The notes under the pieces are model-generated. The model ran no database searches and was not told the origin of the DNA. It saw only the letters and a program-made list of their open reading frames with translations. From contig CAKSDI010000003.1 of assembly GCA_934445035.1 (NCBI GenBank), forward strand, positions 1 through 64,000: DNA of 64,000 nt, given 5' to 3'. The position numbers were made by a program, and so were the translations under genes. Shown in pieces: positions 54,104 through 62,609 of the stretch; the first letter of the stretch is position 1, and every line of letters starts with the position of its first letter. The DNA comes from an uncultured Eubacteriales bacterium. Lineage in GTDB: Bacteria; Bacillota; Clostridia; Oscillospirales; Acutalibacteraceae.

Positions 54104-54577
54104 TTATTTGGATATTGCTAAAACTTTAAGTTTTATTTCACCCTCGGGAGCTTCGACGATTACCTCGTCGCCCACCTTTTTACCGATAAGAGCTTTTCCC
54201 ACCGGCGATTCATCCGAAATTTTAAAGTTCTTAGGATCGGACTCGGTTGAGCCTACGACGCGGTATTCGCATTCTTCATCATATTCTTCGTCATAAACCT
54301 TGACTTTTACGCCTGCTCTGACTACTTTTGCTGTTCCTTTTATCTCTTCTATGATCTCAACATTTTTGAGCATAGCCTCAAGCTCGACAATTCTTGCTTC
54401 GATTTTTGCCTGCTCGTTTTTAGCCTCATCATACTCGCTGTTTTCAGAAAGGTCGCCGTAACCTCTGGCAACTTTGATTTTTTCGGCAATATCGGCTCTG
54501 CCGACTGTTTTCAAATTTTCAAGCTCATCCTGGAGCTTTTTAAGACCGTCATCAGTAATTTTAATAGTTTTAGCCAA
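54104..54577 (-). CDS. greA: Transcription elongation factor GreA
   Basis: A 157-residue GreA, the usual length. It rescues backtracked RNA polymerase by stimulating transcript cleavage. The N-terminal coiled coil has the catalytic tip DLSENSEYDEAKNEQA with acidic residues. The C-terminal FKBP-like domain contains DESPVGKALIGKKVGDEV. The start is TTG at 54577, with AGGGTGG eight bases upstream; no ATG lies nearby. A sigma-A promoter is at 54630-54658. Confidence 0.96.
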   Translation of the reverse strand: MAKTIKITDDGLKKLQDELENLKTVGRADIAEKIKVARGYGDLSENSEYDEAKNEQAKIEARIVELEAMLKNVEIIEEIKGTAKVVRAGVKVKVYDEEYDEECEYRVVGSTESDPKNFKISDESPVGKALIGKKVGDEVIVEAPEGEIKLKVLAISK

Positions 54578-54629
54578 CTTAAAAACCACCCTGTCAATTA
54601 AATATGCATTTTTATACGCATTGATATTT

Positions 54630-54658
54630 ATTATATTATTCCCGGCATAAAAAGTCAA
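54630..54658 (-). promoter_or_regulatory. Sigma-A promoter of greA-lysS
   Basis: Minus-strand -35 TTGACT (54658-54653), 17 bases, consensus -10 TATAAT (54635-54630). Confidence 0.88.
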
Positions 54659-54684
54659 GCAAATATTAATATTTAATAAAATTC

Positions 54685-54714
54685 TTGACAACTGTATAAT
54701 AATAAATATATACT
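54685..54714 (+). promoter_or_regulatory. Promoter of the sugar transferase gene
   Basis: Consensus -35 TTGACA (54685-54690), 18 bases, -10 TATACT (54709-54714), 35 bases before ATG at 54750. It lies beside the divergent greA promoter. Confidence 0.78.
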
Positions 54715-54749
54715 TATTATATGATTTTTAAATTAAAGGAAGCAATTAA

Positions 54750-56102
54750 ATGAAAACAGCTGTCAAACTTCGCAAAAGCATTATGCTTTTTGTGAAACTT
54801 CTTATAATTGCGGTTGCAACCTTCGGGTTTGCGGAAATATGGAATGTTCATTATATCGAATCGGTTTTCAGCAGTAAAGGTAACTATGTTGTTCTTCTTT
54901 CCTATATTTTGATATTTACCACTCTTTCTTCTCTTTACAATGCTTTTAAAATAGGAATTTATCGAATTCACGAAATTATTTACAGCTTTTCGCTCGCCGT
55001 GATATTCACTAATGTTGTGATGTATCTTGAGCTTTCTCTTATAGCGCGGTCTATGGTGGCGGTAAAGCCGCTTCTTATAGGCTCGGTCTATCAGATATTA
55101 TCTTTAGCTCTTTGCGCTCTTTGCGCAAACACGATATATTTTGAGCTGCACCCCGCAAGAGAGGTAGTAGCAGTTTTCAGCGATTATAAAGCGGGGCTTG
55201 ACCTTATTAAAAAAATGTCAAGAATATCCGAGAGGTTTCATATCAACTGCGGACTGAACGCCGAGAGAACATCTTTAGAGCAGATAAAAAAGCAGATAGA
55301 CCGCCACGAGGCAGTGCTTATCTGCGATCTTGACAAGAATATGCAAAAAGAGATAATGAGCTATTGTTATACAAATGAAAAGCGAACTTATCTTCTCCCC
55401 GATATCACGGATATAATTATAAACAACAGTTATGAGATACAAATAAGCGACACCCCTGTTCTTATGAGCCGCAACCGCGGGCTTACACCCGAGCAGAAGT
55501 TTATTAAAAGAGCTATGGATATAGTAATATCCTTAATAGGAATTATTTTATCAAGCCCATTTATGCTAATCTGTATGATAGCTATAAAGCTTGACGACGG
55601 CGGCCCGATATTTTATAAGCAAAACCGAATTACGGAAAACGGGCGGATATTCAATATTCTTAAATTCAGATCTATGAGGACCGACGCGGAAAAAGACGGT
55701 GCGAAAAAAGCCGTTAACGACGACGACCGCATAACGAGAGTAGGAAAAATAATAAGAGCGTGCCGTGTTGACGAGTTGCCGCAGCTTTTTAATATTTTAA
55801 AAGGCGATATGTCAATGGTAGGTCCGAGACCGGAAAGAATAGAAAACGTTTACGAATACACCACAGCCTACCCCGAGTTTGCTTTAAGACACAGAGTAAA
55901 AGCCGGTTTAACGGGTTATGCTCAGCTTTACGGAAAGTATAACACTTCGCCCGAAGACAAGCTTAATATGGATCTTATTTATATTGAAACCTATTCCCTC
56001 TTGCAGGATCTTAAACTGCTGATTTTAACTGTCAAAGTGCTTTTTATGAAAGAAAGCACAGAGGGATTTGAAGAAAAAAGCGAAGATAAGAAAGGATCAT
56101 AA
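54750..56102 (+). CDS. Sugar transferase (polyprenyl-phosphate sugar-1-phosphate transferase)
   Basis: A 450-residue WcaJ-type sugar transferase. Four N-terminal membrane segments (residues about 10-140) precede a nucleotide-binding-like middle (about 145-245). The catalytic domain starts near residue 255 with FIKRAMDIVISLIGIILSSP, DGGPIFYKQNRI, FNILKFRSMRTDAE, and VDELPQLFNILKGDMSMVGPRPER. Such enzymes attach the first sugar-phosphate to undecaprenyl phosphate for exopolysaccharide or glycan assembly. A nucleotidyltransferase gene follows 4 bases later. Confidence 0.93.
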   Translation: MKTAVKLRKSIMLFVKLLIIAVATFGFAEIWNVHYIESVFSSKGNYVVLLSYILIFTTLSSLYNAFKIGIYRIHEIIYSFSLAVIFTNVVMYLELSLIARSMVAVKPLLIGSVYQILSLALCALCANTIYFELHPAREVVAVFSDYKAGLDLIKKMSRISERFHINCGLNAERTSLEQIKKQIDRHEAVLICDLDKNMQKEIMSYCYTNEKRTYLLPDITDIIINNSYEIQISDTPVLMSRNRGLTPEQKFIKRAMDIVISLIGIILSSPFMLICMIAIKLDDGGPIFYKQNRITENGRIFNILKFRSMRTDAEKDGAKKAVNDDDRITRVGKIIRACRVDELPQLFNILKGDMSMVGPRPERIENVYEYTTAYPEFALRHRVKAGLTGYAQLYGKYNTSPEDKLNMDLIYIETYSLLQDLKLLILTVKVLFMKESTEGFEEKSEDKKGS

Positions 56103-56106
56103 TTTA

Positions 56107-56982
56107 ATGAGTAAGGAAGCAACACTTGTCGTAATGGCGGCAGGAATGGGAAGCAGATTCGGCGGTCTTAAACAAATCGAGCCTATAGGCCCTAAAGGAG
56201 AAGCATTGCTTGATTTCTCGGTATATGACGCGAAAAAAGCCGGCTTTACAGAGGTCGTGTTTGTAATCAAGCACTCTATCGAAAAGGAATTTAAAGAATC
56301 CGTCGGGAAAAGAATTGAAAAGCAGATCCCTGTAAAATATGTTTTCCAGGAAACAAGCGAACTGCCTGAGGGCTACGCCTGCCCTGCCGACAGAGAAAAA
56401 CCCTGGGGCACAGGCCATGCGATCTACTGCTGTAAAGATACAGTTAAAAATCCATTTGCCGTTATCAATGCAGACGATTATTACGGCAGTTCCGCATTCA
56501 AAAAAATTTATGAGCATTTAACTTCTGACAGCAAAGATTACTGTATGGTAGGTTTCAGACTTTCTAATACGCTTACTGAAAACGGAACGGTTTCAAGAGG
56601 CGTTTGCGATGTTGAAAACGGATATCTTAAAAACATAACCGAAAGAACGAAAATTCAGGACTGTAAATATACTTTAGACGATAAAAATTGGATCGCTCTT
56701 GCCCCCGACACGGTCGTTTCTATGAATATGTGGGGATTTTTCCCCGATGTTTTCGGATATGTTACGGAAGATCTGAAAGAATTTTTAAACACTTCGATAA
56801 ATATTCCGAAATCGGAATTTTATCTTCCGAGCATTGTTTCAAAGCTTATTGAAAGCGGAGAAAAGAAAGTAAATGTGCTTGTTGCCGAGGATAAATGGTA
56901 CGGCGTTACATACAAGGAAGACAAAGAAGAGGTTAAAAAGTCACTAAGAGAAAAAATCGACAACAAAGAATATGATTTTTAA
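56107..56982 (+). CDS. Nucleotidyltransferase, sugar-1-phosphate uridylyl/nucleotidyltransferase-like
   Basis: A 291-residue nucleotidyltransferase-fold protein. The N-terminus VVMAAGMGSRFGGLKQIEPIGPKG holds the nucleotide-binding loop, YACPADREKPWGTGHAIY is a substrate loop, and AVINADDYYG contains the metal-binding Asp pair. It ends in a helical region. It may make the UDP- or NDP-sugar used by the neighbouring transferase. ATG at 56107 is chosen with AAAGGATC upstream rather than the overlapping 56068. A hairpin terminator follows. Confidence 0.82.
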   Translation: MSKEATLVVMAAGMGSRFGGLKQIEPIGPKGEALLDFSVYDAKKAGFTEVVFVIKHSIEKEFKESVGKRIEKQIPVKYVFQETSELPEGYACPADREKPWGTGHAIYCCKDTVKNPFAVINADDYYGSSAFKKIYEHLTSDSKDYCMVGFRLSNTLTENGTVSRGVCDVENGYLKNITERTKIQDCKYTLDDKNWIALAPDTVVSMNMWGFFPDVFGYVTEDLKEFLNTSINIPKSEFYLPSIVSKLIESGEKKVNVLVAEDKWYGVTYKEDKEEVKKSLREKIDNKEYDF

Positions 56983-56990
56983 ATAAAACA

Positions 56991-57021
56991 AAACTGTCCG
57001 CCTGAAAAATGCGGGCAGTTT
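56991..57021 (+). terminator. Terminator of the sugar transferase operon
   Basis: An 11-bp stem (AAACTGTCCGC pairing with GCGGGCAGTTT, one G-T wobble) and a 9-base loop, followed by TTCTTG. Confidence 0.85.
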
Positions 57022-57089
57022 TCTTGTTATAAAGCCAATCTCCCTTTCATATAATTCTTTAGACAACACAGATGAAAGGTTGATTAAAA

Positions 57090-58013
57090 ATGCAAGAATT
57101 TTATCCTGAAGGCTTTATCGGAACAACTTATGAAAATAAAAAATATATGTCCACACCTGCGGCGCTTTATCAGGCTCAATCCGCTTCGAGCATACTTGAA
57201 GCGAATGTGATAATGTGCGACGCGGAGCACAATATGACCGTGGACCTCGGCTGTATGAAAGGGATAATCGCCAGAGAAGACGGTGCTATCGGTATATCCG
57301 ACGGCTCTACAAGGGATATCGCTCTGATTTCAAGAGTCGGCAGACCTGTAAGCTTTTGCGTTACAGCTATTAAAACCGATCGCTACGGCAAGCTCTATGC
57401 TCAGCTTTCAAGAAAAAAGGCTCAGGAGATATGCAAAAGAGAATTTTTGCTGAATTTAACGCCCGGCGATATAATAAACGCAAAAATCACTCACCTTGAA
57501 ACATTCGGCGCTTTCTGCGATATCGGCTGCGGAAATATTGCGCTTTTGCCTATTGATTCAATCTCCGTATCAAGAATTTCCCACCCTAAAGACAGGTTCA
57601 GAGTCGGCGAAAACATAAAAGCAATCATAAAATCCATTGCGCCCGACGGCAAGATAACTCTTTCCCATAAAGAATTACTCGGAACTTGGCAGGAAAACGC
57701 CGATCTGTTTTCTCAGGGACAGACCGTTTCGGGAATTGTAAGAAGTATAGAGGATTACGGAATATTTATCGAGCTTACTTCTAATTTAGCAGGTCTTGCA
57801 GAGCCGAAAGCAAATGTAAGTATAGGTCAGCAGGCAAGCGTTTACATAAAAAGCATAATTCCCGAAAAAATGAAAGTAAAACTGATAGTAATAGAGAGCT
57901 TTGAGCCTAAAATAAGGAACTGTTCAAAGTATTTTATCACGGGTTCTCATATTGATAAATGGGAGTATTCTCCCAAAAATTCAATGAAGAAAATTGTCAC
58001 GGAATTTATTTAA
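57090..58013 (+). CDS. S1 RNA-binding domain protein (three repeats)
   Basis: A 307-residue protein resembling the reduced S1-like proteins of Clostridia. An N-terminal S1-like repeat with an ILEANVIMCDAEHNMTVDLG strand is followed by a second repeat (LTPGDIINAKITHLETFGAFCDIG, IALLPIDSIS) and a third (QGQTVSGIVRSIEDYGIFIEL, GLAEPKANV). No catalytic domain is seen. It probably binds RNA in translation or degradation. AAAGG precedes the ATG. The Mrp gene starts 50 bases after its stop, with its own promoter between. Confidence 0.83.
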   Translation: MQEFYPEGFIGTTYENKKYMSTPAALYQAQSASSILEANVIMCDAEHNMTVDLGCMKGIIAREDGAIGISDGSTRDIALISRVGRPVSFCVTAIKTDRYGKLYAQLSRKKAQEICKREFLLNLTPGDIINAKITHLETFGAFCDIGCGNIALLPIDSISVSRISHPKDRFRVGENIKAIIKSIAPDGKITLSHKELLGTWQENADLFSQGQTVSGIVRSIEDYGIFIELTSNLAGLAEPKANVSIGQQASVYIKSIIPEKMKVKLIVIESFEPKIRNCSKYFITGSHIDKWEYSPKNSMKKIVTEFI

Positions 58014-58016
58014 CTG

Positions 58017-58045
58017 TTGATTTTAGTCTTATTTGGGGGTATAAT
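58017..58045 (+). promoter_or_regulatory. Promoter of the Mrp ATPase gene
   Basis: -35 TTGATT (58017-58022), 17 bases, consensus -10 TATAAT (58040-58045), 18 bases before ATG at 58064. Confidence 0.75.
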
Positions 58046-58063
58046 AATTCAGGTGATTTAATT

Positions 58064-58876
58064 ATGAGTGAAAATTGCAGCGGTAACTGCTCAAATTGCA
58101 GCTCCGATTGTGCGGAAAAGAAAAGTTTTATTGAAAAAACAGGCGAATTTAATAATATCAAGCATGTTATAGCCGTAGTCAGCGGAAAAGGCGGCGTGGG
58201 TAAATCCACCGTCACTTCTATGCTTGCCGTAGAGCTTAGAGAAAAAGGCCACAGCGTCGGAATTCTTGACGCGGATATAACAGGTCCGTCTATCCCCAAA
58301 GCTTTCGGTATCACAAAGAGAGCATATTCCGATGATATAGGAATTATCCCTGCCGAGAGTAAAAACGGGATAAAAATTATGTCTATAAATATGATGCTGC
58401 CTGAAAGCGATTCACCCGTAGTATGGAGAGGCCCCGTTATTGCGGGAGCAGTCAAGCAGTTCTGGACAGATGTTATCTGGGGCGATCTTGATTATCTTCT
58501 TATCGACTGCCCTCCCGGCACAGGCGATGTTCCGCTCACGGTATTTCAGTCTATTCCGCTTGACGGTATAATTATCGTATCCACTCCTCAGGATCTCGTA
58601 TCTCTTATCGTTAAAAAAGCCGTTAATATGGCTAAAATGATGAATATAAATATTCTCGGTCTTATAGAGAATATGAGTTACTTTGTATGTCCCGATTGCA
58701 ACAAAAAGCATTATATTTTCGGAAATTACAAAGATATCGCCGAACAAACGGGTCTTGAAGTTTTAGCGGAGCTTCCGATAAATTCCGATTATGCAAGAAT
58801 GGAAGACAACGGATCTATTACAGAATACAAAGAAACCCTGCTTGAAAAAGCGGTTGAGAAAATAGAAAAATTATAA
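58064..58876 (+). CDS. Mrp/NBP35-family Fe-S carrier ATPase
   Basis: A 270-residue Mrp-type P-loop ATPase. A Cys-rich N-terminus (ENCSGNCSNCSSDC) is followed by Walker A SGKGGVGKST near residue 44, LDADITGPSIPKAFG, WRGPVIAGAVKQFWTDVIWG, DYLLIDCPPGTGD and YFVCPDCNKKH, whose CxxC would bind the transferable Fe-S cluster. It is likely to load Fe-S clusters onto target proteins. ATG at 58064 follows AGGTGAT. Confidence 0.94.
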   Translation: MSENCSGNCSNCSSDCAEKKSFIEKTGEFNNIKHVIAVVSGKGGVGKSTVTSMLAVELREKGHSVGILDADITGPSIPKAFGITKRAYSDDIGIIPAESKNGIKIMSINMMLPESDSPVVWRGPVIAGAVKQFWTDVIWGDLDYLLIDCPPGTGDVPLTVFQSIPLDGIIIVSTPQDLVSLIVKKAVNMAKMMNINILGLIENMSYFVCPDCNKKHYIFGNYKDIAEQTGLEVLAELPINSDYARMEDNGSITEYKETLLEKAVEKIEKL

Positions 58877-58885
58877 TAATTTTCG

Positions 58886-58910
58886 GGCTGCCGCAAAAGG
58901 CAGCCTTTTT
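58886..58910 (+). terminator. Terminator of mrp
   Basis: A 7-bp GC-rich stem (GGCTGCC pairing with GGCAGCC) with a 6-base loop, then five T, 10 bases after the stop codon. Confidence 0.93.
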
Positions 58911-58940
58911 AAAAAAAATAATACTTATTTGGTGAACTTT

Positions 58941-59627
58941 ATGAGAATGAGAAAGAAAAAACATCTTGACGAAAGGCTTGAAGATGTTAAGGATATTTTA
59001 TATATAAGTAAATGCGAGGACAGAAATTTCAACACCGCTGTTAATATAAAAGATTATCTTGATATAGAAAATTGGTTTGAAAGCGCTGATCCGCTTTATC
59101 TTGAAATCGGTTGCGGCAAAGGCAAGTTTGCGGCGGAATATGCAAAAAGCCACCCCGAAATAAATTTTCTTGCAGTGGAAAAAGATCCGAATGTTATAGT
59201 CAGCGCCTGCGAAAAAGCAAAGGCGGAAAATATAAAAAATCTGAGATTTCTCGAATGCCCCGCAGAATATCTTGAAAGGCATTTAAAGGAAAATTCGGCG
59301 GATATGATATTTCTTAACTTCTCCTGCCCTTTCCCTAAAAATAAATATGCTTCTCACAGGCTCACTTCGCCGAGATTTTTAAATATCTATAAAAATCTGC
59401 TTAAGAAAAACGGTGAAATTCATCAGAAAACCGATAATATGCACTTTTTTGAATACTCTTTAGAGCAATTTTCAAATCAGGGATATAAACTTAAAAATAT
59501 TTCGCTTGATTTACATAACAGCGATTTTGAAAATAATATTGAAACGGAATACGAGGCAAAATTCACAGCTCTCGGACAACCTATTTACAGACTTGAAGCA
59601 TTTATAAAAGAGGATGAAAATGGCTAA
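58941..59627 (+). CDS. trmB: tRNA (guanine-N7-)-methyltransferase
   Basis: A 228-residue TrmB, near the family length. It methylates G46 of tRNA with S-adenosylmethionine. SAM motif I is YLEIGCGKGKF, then FLAVEKD. RLTSPRFLNIYKN and the C-terminal TEYEAKF-LGQPIYRLEA follow. Unusually the catalytic loop reads NFSCPFPK where most relatives have NFSDPWPK, so the conserved Asp is Cys. ATG at 58941 has GGTGAAC upstream. The next gene overlaps its stop by 8 bases. Confidence 0.9.
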   Translation: MRMRKKKHLDERLEDVKDILYISKCEDRNFNTAVNIKDYLDIENWFESADPLYLEIGCGKGKFAAEYAKSHPEINFLAVEKDPNVIVSACEKAKAENIKNLRFLECPAEYLERHLKENSADMIFLNFSCPFPKNKYASHRLTSPRFLNIYKNLLKKNGEIHQKTDNMHFFEYSLEQFSNQGYKLKNISLDLHNSDFENNIETEYEAKFTALGQPIYRLEAFIKEDENG

Positions 59628-60369
59628 GAAAAAAGTCAGCGATACAATTAAGCAGCAAAGATACGCTCAGGAAGAATTTTTAAAGCTCAAAAAGATGGAG
59701 AGCGGAGAAATTCCGTCAGAGCCAAAATATTCAGAAGAAGAGATAAAACCAAAATCTTTCGGCGAAAAGGTTTCGAATTTTTGGTTTTATTATAAATGGG
59801 CGGTAATTTCGGTTATATCTTTGGCTGTGGTTTTGGCTATTTGCATTTCGCAGTGTGCGGGCAAAAAAAATTATGATATGAAAATAGTTTTATTCTCAAA
59901 CGAAAACTATATTCCTGACGATACAACAGATTATATAGCGGAATATTTTGAAAAGCTCTGCCCTGATGTCAACGGGGATAAAAAGGTCAGTGTGGAAATT
60001 ATCAACTGCTCGTTTTCAAACAAAAGCGACACTCAAACGATAAATAGTATGAAATTAAGAATTCAGAATATGATAGCCGCCGAAGAAAGCGCCGTGCTGT
60101 ATATTACCGATGAAGCGGGGCTAAAATATTTAAGAGGAATATCAAGCAATATTTTCACAGAGAATTCTTTAAATCTCGGAAAAGATTTTTATGACAGCTG
60201 TGATAAAAGCGGATTTTCAAAATTACCCGAAAACCTCATTATATCCTGCCGCGATACAGAAAAATCTCTTATCGGAAAAAGCGCAAAATCGAAAAAGATT
60301 TTTTCTGCAGCTCAGGAAATCATTAAGAAAATCGGAGAAACAAACAATGAAGATCAAACTCAATCCTGA
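59620..60369 (+). CDS. Single-pass membrane protein of unknown function
   Basis: A 249-residue protein I do not recognise. Residues 1-50 are charged and cytoplasmic-like (MAKKKVSDTIKQQRY). Residues about 52-75 form one membrane segment (WAVISVISLAVVLAICISQC). The rest is an outward-facing domain with a Cys (INCSFSNKSDTQT) and YITDEAGLKYLRG. No catalytic motif is seen. The start overlaps the trmB stop, and the next gene starts within its last codons, so it is coupled to both. Confidence 0.75.
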   Translation: MAKKKVSDTIKQQRYAQEEFLKLKKMESGEIPSEPKYSEEEIKPKSFGEKVSNFWFYYKWAVISVISLAVVLAICISQCAGKKNYDMKIVLFSNENYIPDDTTDYIAEYFEKLCPDVNGDKKVSVEIINCSFSNKSDTQTINSMKLRIQNMIAAEESAVLYITDEAGLKYLRGISSNIFTENSLNLGKDFYDSCDKSGFSKLPENLIISCRDTEKSLIGKSAKSKKIFSAAQEIIKKIGETNNEDQTQS

Positions 60370-60544
60370 TAAAAAAATAGTAGAAACAGTTAAAAAAGGT
60401 CTGAAAGAACGGGGCGGCTACTGCCCCTGCAGGCTCCAGAAAAACGAGGACACAAAATGTATGTGCAAGGAATTCAGGGAGCAGATAGCAGATCCTGATT
60501 TTGAGGGATTTTGCCATTGTATGCTTTATTATAAAGAAAAATGA
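60347..60544 (+). CDS. Small ferredoxin-thioredoxin reductase catalytic-chain-like protein
   Basis: A 65-residue protein with GGYCPCRLQKNEDTKCMCKEF and EGFCHCMLY. The C-P-C, C-x-C and C-H-C cysteines are the arrangement of the ferredoxin:thioredoxin reductase catalytic chain, whose cysteines ligate a 4Fe-4S cluster and a redox-active disulfide. ATG at 60347 has GGAGAA upstream and lies 23 bases before the end of the membrane protein gene. Full-length catalytic chains are about 90-115 residues, so this is a short form. A redox role, perhaps with a ferredoxin encoded elsewhere, is inference. Confidence 0.78.
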   Translation: MKIKLNPDKKIVETVKKGLKERGGYCPCRLQKNEDTKCMCKEFREQIADPDFEGFCHCMLYYKEK

Positions 60545-60559
60545 TTTAAGCGGGTGCGC

Positions 60560-61024
60560 TCAAATCATTTCGTTTAGTTTCTTATACACAAATTTTACCG
60601 CCGTAGCTCTTACGGCGTTTCTTTTTTTATTTTTAAATAGACATTTAAAGGAAAATTCTTTGCCCATAATTGAAAATCCAAAGCAAACAGTACCTACCGG
60701 GTTTACACCGTCGCCGCCGGGCCCTGCAAGACCTGTTATCCCCACTCCTACTTCGGCTCCCGATCTCAAAGCGGCGCCTTTAGCCATTTGCAAAGCAGTT
60801 TCTTCGCTGACGATTCCGAATTTATCTATTATTTCAGCATCCGCTCCGAGCAGATCTATCTTTGCCTCTTTCGAATAAGTAACAAAAGAAGAATTTAAAA
60901 CCGCTGATGAGCCGCTGATATCTACAAGCTTTGATACGCACATTCCGCCTGTGCAGGATTCGGCAAACGAGATATGGAGCGATTTTTCTTTAAGCTTAAA
61001 TACAAGATTTTTTGCCGATTTCAA
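60560..61024 (-). CDS. pncC: Nicotinamide-nucleotide amidohydrolase (CinA C-terminal domain)
   Basis: A 154-residue stand-alone CinA C-terminal domain. It deamidates nicotinamide mononucleotide to nicotinic acid mononucleotide. SFAESCTGGMCVSKLVDISGSS is the diagnostic active-site stretch, followed by SFVTYSKEAK, VSEETALQMAKGA and VGITGLAGPGGD. The N-terminal MoCF-type domain of full-length CinA is absent, as in PncC proteins. Start is TTG at 61024, with GAGGTGAT five bases upstream. It converges with the redox protein gene 16 bases away. Confidence 0.92.
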   Translation of the reverse strand: MKSAKNLVFKLKEKSLHISFAESCTGGMCVSKLVDISGSSAVLNSSFVTYSKEAKIDLLGADAEIIDKFGIVSEETALQMAKGAALRSGAEVGVGITGLAGPGGDGVNPVGTVCFGFSIMGKEFSFKCLFKNKKRNAVRATAVKFVYKKLNEMI

Positions 61025-61035
61025 AAAATCACCTC

Positions 61036-62037
61036 TTAATTTTCATAGAGTTCTATTACACGGTATAGCCTCTCTTTTACCATTTCCCTTAAATTTTCGG
61101 GGCTTACAGCCTCGATCTTATTTCCGAAATTGATTATCCAGGTCACGAGCGCCTCGCTTACGACCGCTTTATAATTTATATTGAAAGTTTTATCAGTAAG
61201 CTTAGTTATAAAAATACTGTCCCCGAACCTATCAACGACCTGCTCAAGGATTTCCCTTGAGCATTTAAGCTCGATATTTTCGATATTTCCCGTATGCATT
61301 CCGAAAAGCCTTTTTGTATAATCCGCTACATCAAAAACAGATTTATAATCGCTTACCTCTGAAAAACTTCTCGAATTTTTATCGGTGATCTCAACTTTGT
61401 GCATACGGTCAATTCTTAAATGAATTAAATTATCGTATTTTTCATAATTTCCGATAAGGTAATAATGGTCGTCCTGCCAAGTCATAGCATAAGGACTTAT
61501 GATCTTCTGTGAAGAAGAGATCGTTATTTCCTTATTCTCATTTATAGTTCTGACATTATATTCAAATTTTATCTGTTTTTTATTCTCTATCGCTCTTGAA
61601 ACGGTGTCGATAGTATAATATATCTCTTCGTTTTTGGTTTTAGAGTCAACATCAAAATAGATACCTTTATTAAGGCTGTTCAGCTGATATACGCTCTGCA
61701 TAGCCTCTAATTTAGAAATAAGCTCTCTTGTCTTTTTGGCGCTTATAAATTTTGCGGTTTTAACAGCGTCGGTAAGAAGTGAAATTTCAGGAATTTCAAA
61801 TTCGCGTGAGCCTAAGAAAAATCCTGCTTTCGGCGTTCTTGTTTTAATAATATCATAACCGTAAAATATAAGCTGTTCAATATCATTATAAACCGATTTG
61901 CGCTCCGCAGTCACATTAAAAAGCGATAGCTTTGAGCATATTTCCGCAGCAGATATCGGATGATCTTCATCGCTGTATTTTCTTAAGATATCTACAATAT
62001 ATAAAAGCTTTAATTTTTGTCCGCTCCGAGCCGCCAT
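61036..62037 (-). CDS. WYL-domain transcriptional regulator
   Basis: A 333-residue HTH/WYL protein. The N-terminal winged helix (about 10-75) has YIVDILRKYSDEDHPISAAEICSKLSLF and TAERKSVYNDIEQL. The WYL domain (about 140-215) contains KQIKFEYNVR and SPYAMTWQDDHYYLIGNYEKYDN. The C-terminal WCX part closes with GNKIEAVSPENLREMV. Ligand and targets are unknown. AGGAAGTGG precedes ATG at 62037, which overlaps the previous coding region by 28 bases. Confidence 0.9.
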   Translation of the reverse strand: MAARSGQKLKLLYIVDILRKYSDEDHPISAAEICSKLSLFNVTAERKSVYNDIEQLIFYGYDIIKTRTPKAGFFLGSREFEIPEISLLTDAVKTAKFISAKKTRELISKLEAMQSVYQLNSLNKGIYFDVDSKTKNEEIYYTIDTVSRAIENKKQIKFEYNVRTINENKEITISSSQKIISPYAMTWQDDHYYLIGNYEKYDNLIHLRIDRMHKVEITDKNSRSFSEVSDYKSVFDVADYTKRLFGMHTGNIENIELKCSREILEQVVDRFGDSIFITKLTDKTFNINYKAVVSEALVTWIINFGNKIEAVSPENLREMVKERLYRVIELYEN

Positions 62038-62609
62038 ACTTCCACTTCCTTTAAAAATTCTTCCTTTGAATATAAAGAGTTAAGCGCGTCTAAAAAAGCG
62101 CCGGATGAAATGTTTTCGGGAATTCCCGAAAATCTGCAAAAGTCAGCTCTTTCAAAAGAGCTTTTTTCACCGCCGGATAATTTTAAAATAAAAAGGTCGG
62201 TCTTAGTGATTTTTTCTGTTTCTTTTTGAGGGCTTAGTCCTATTTTGCTTCTTTTAAAAGCTTCTAAAATATCTTCCTTTTTAAATCCCTCTACTCCGAG
62301 ATAACCCTCTTTTGAGCTTTTAGCCTTGCGCTTTTCTTTTCCCTTTACCTGCGGAAGATACACATTTGTTATTTTGCAATCCTTGCAGATATTTTTTATA
62401 TAAGCTCTTATCTGTGCGCCGGCGCTGTCTGAATCCGTAACTATAACCACGCCGTTTTTTTGAGCTATCAGCCTTATGAGCTTTCTTTTTGACTCATCCT
62501 TAAAAACCGAAAACCCGTCTGTAGGAATAATAACGGCGTCGATTATATTTGAAAGTGTTATCTTATCATATTTTCCCTCTACGATAACGGCTTCTTTAAT
62601 CTTTAACAA
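62010..62609 (-). CDS. Ribonuclease M5-like Toprim protein with DUF4093-type C-terminus
   Basis: A 199-residue protein. The Toprim domain reads IKEAVIVEGKYDKITL and VVIVTDSDSAGAQIR, matching RNase M5 (5S rRNA maturation) relatives. The C-terminal part (KKEDILEAFKRSK, KTDLFILKLSGGEKS, RADFCRFSGIPENISSGAF) matches the Clostridia DUF4093 extension. No ATG start exists: TTG at 62609 with GGGTGA just upstream is used here; GTG at 62618 or TTG at 62630 are alternatives. It overlaps holA and the WYL gene. Confidence 0.8.
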   Translation of the reverse strand: MLKIKEAVIVEGKYDKITLSNIIDAVIIPTDGFSVFKDESKRKLIRLIAQKNGVVIVTDSDSAGAQIRAYIKNICKDCKITNVYLPQVKGKEKRKAKSSKEGYLGVEGFKKEDILEAFKRSKIGLSPQKETEKITKTDLFILKLSGGEKSSFERADFCRFSGIPENISSGAFLDALNSLYSKEEFLKEVEVWRLGADKN

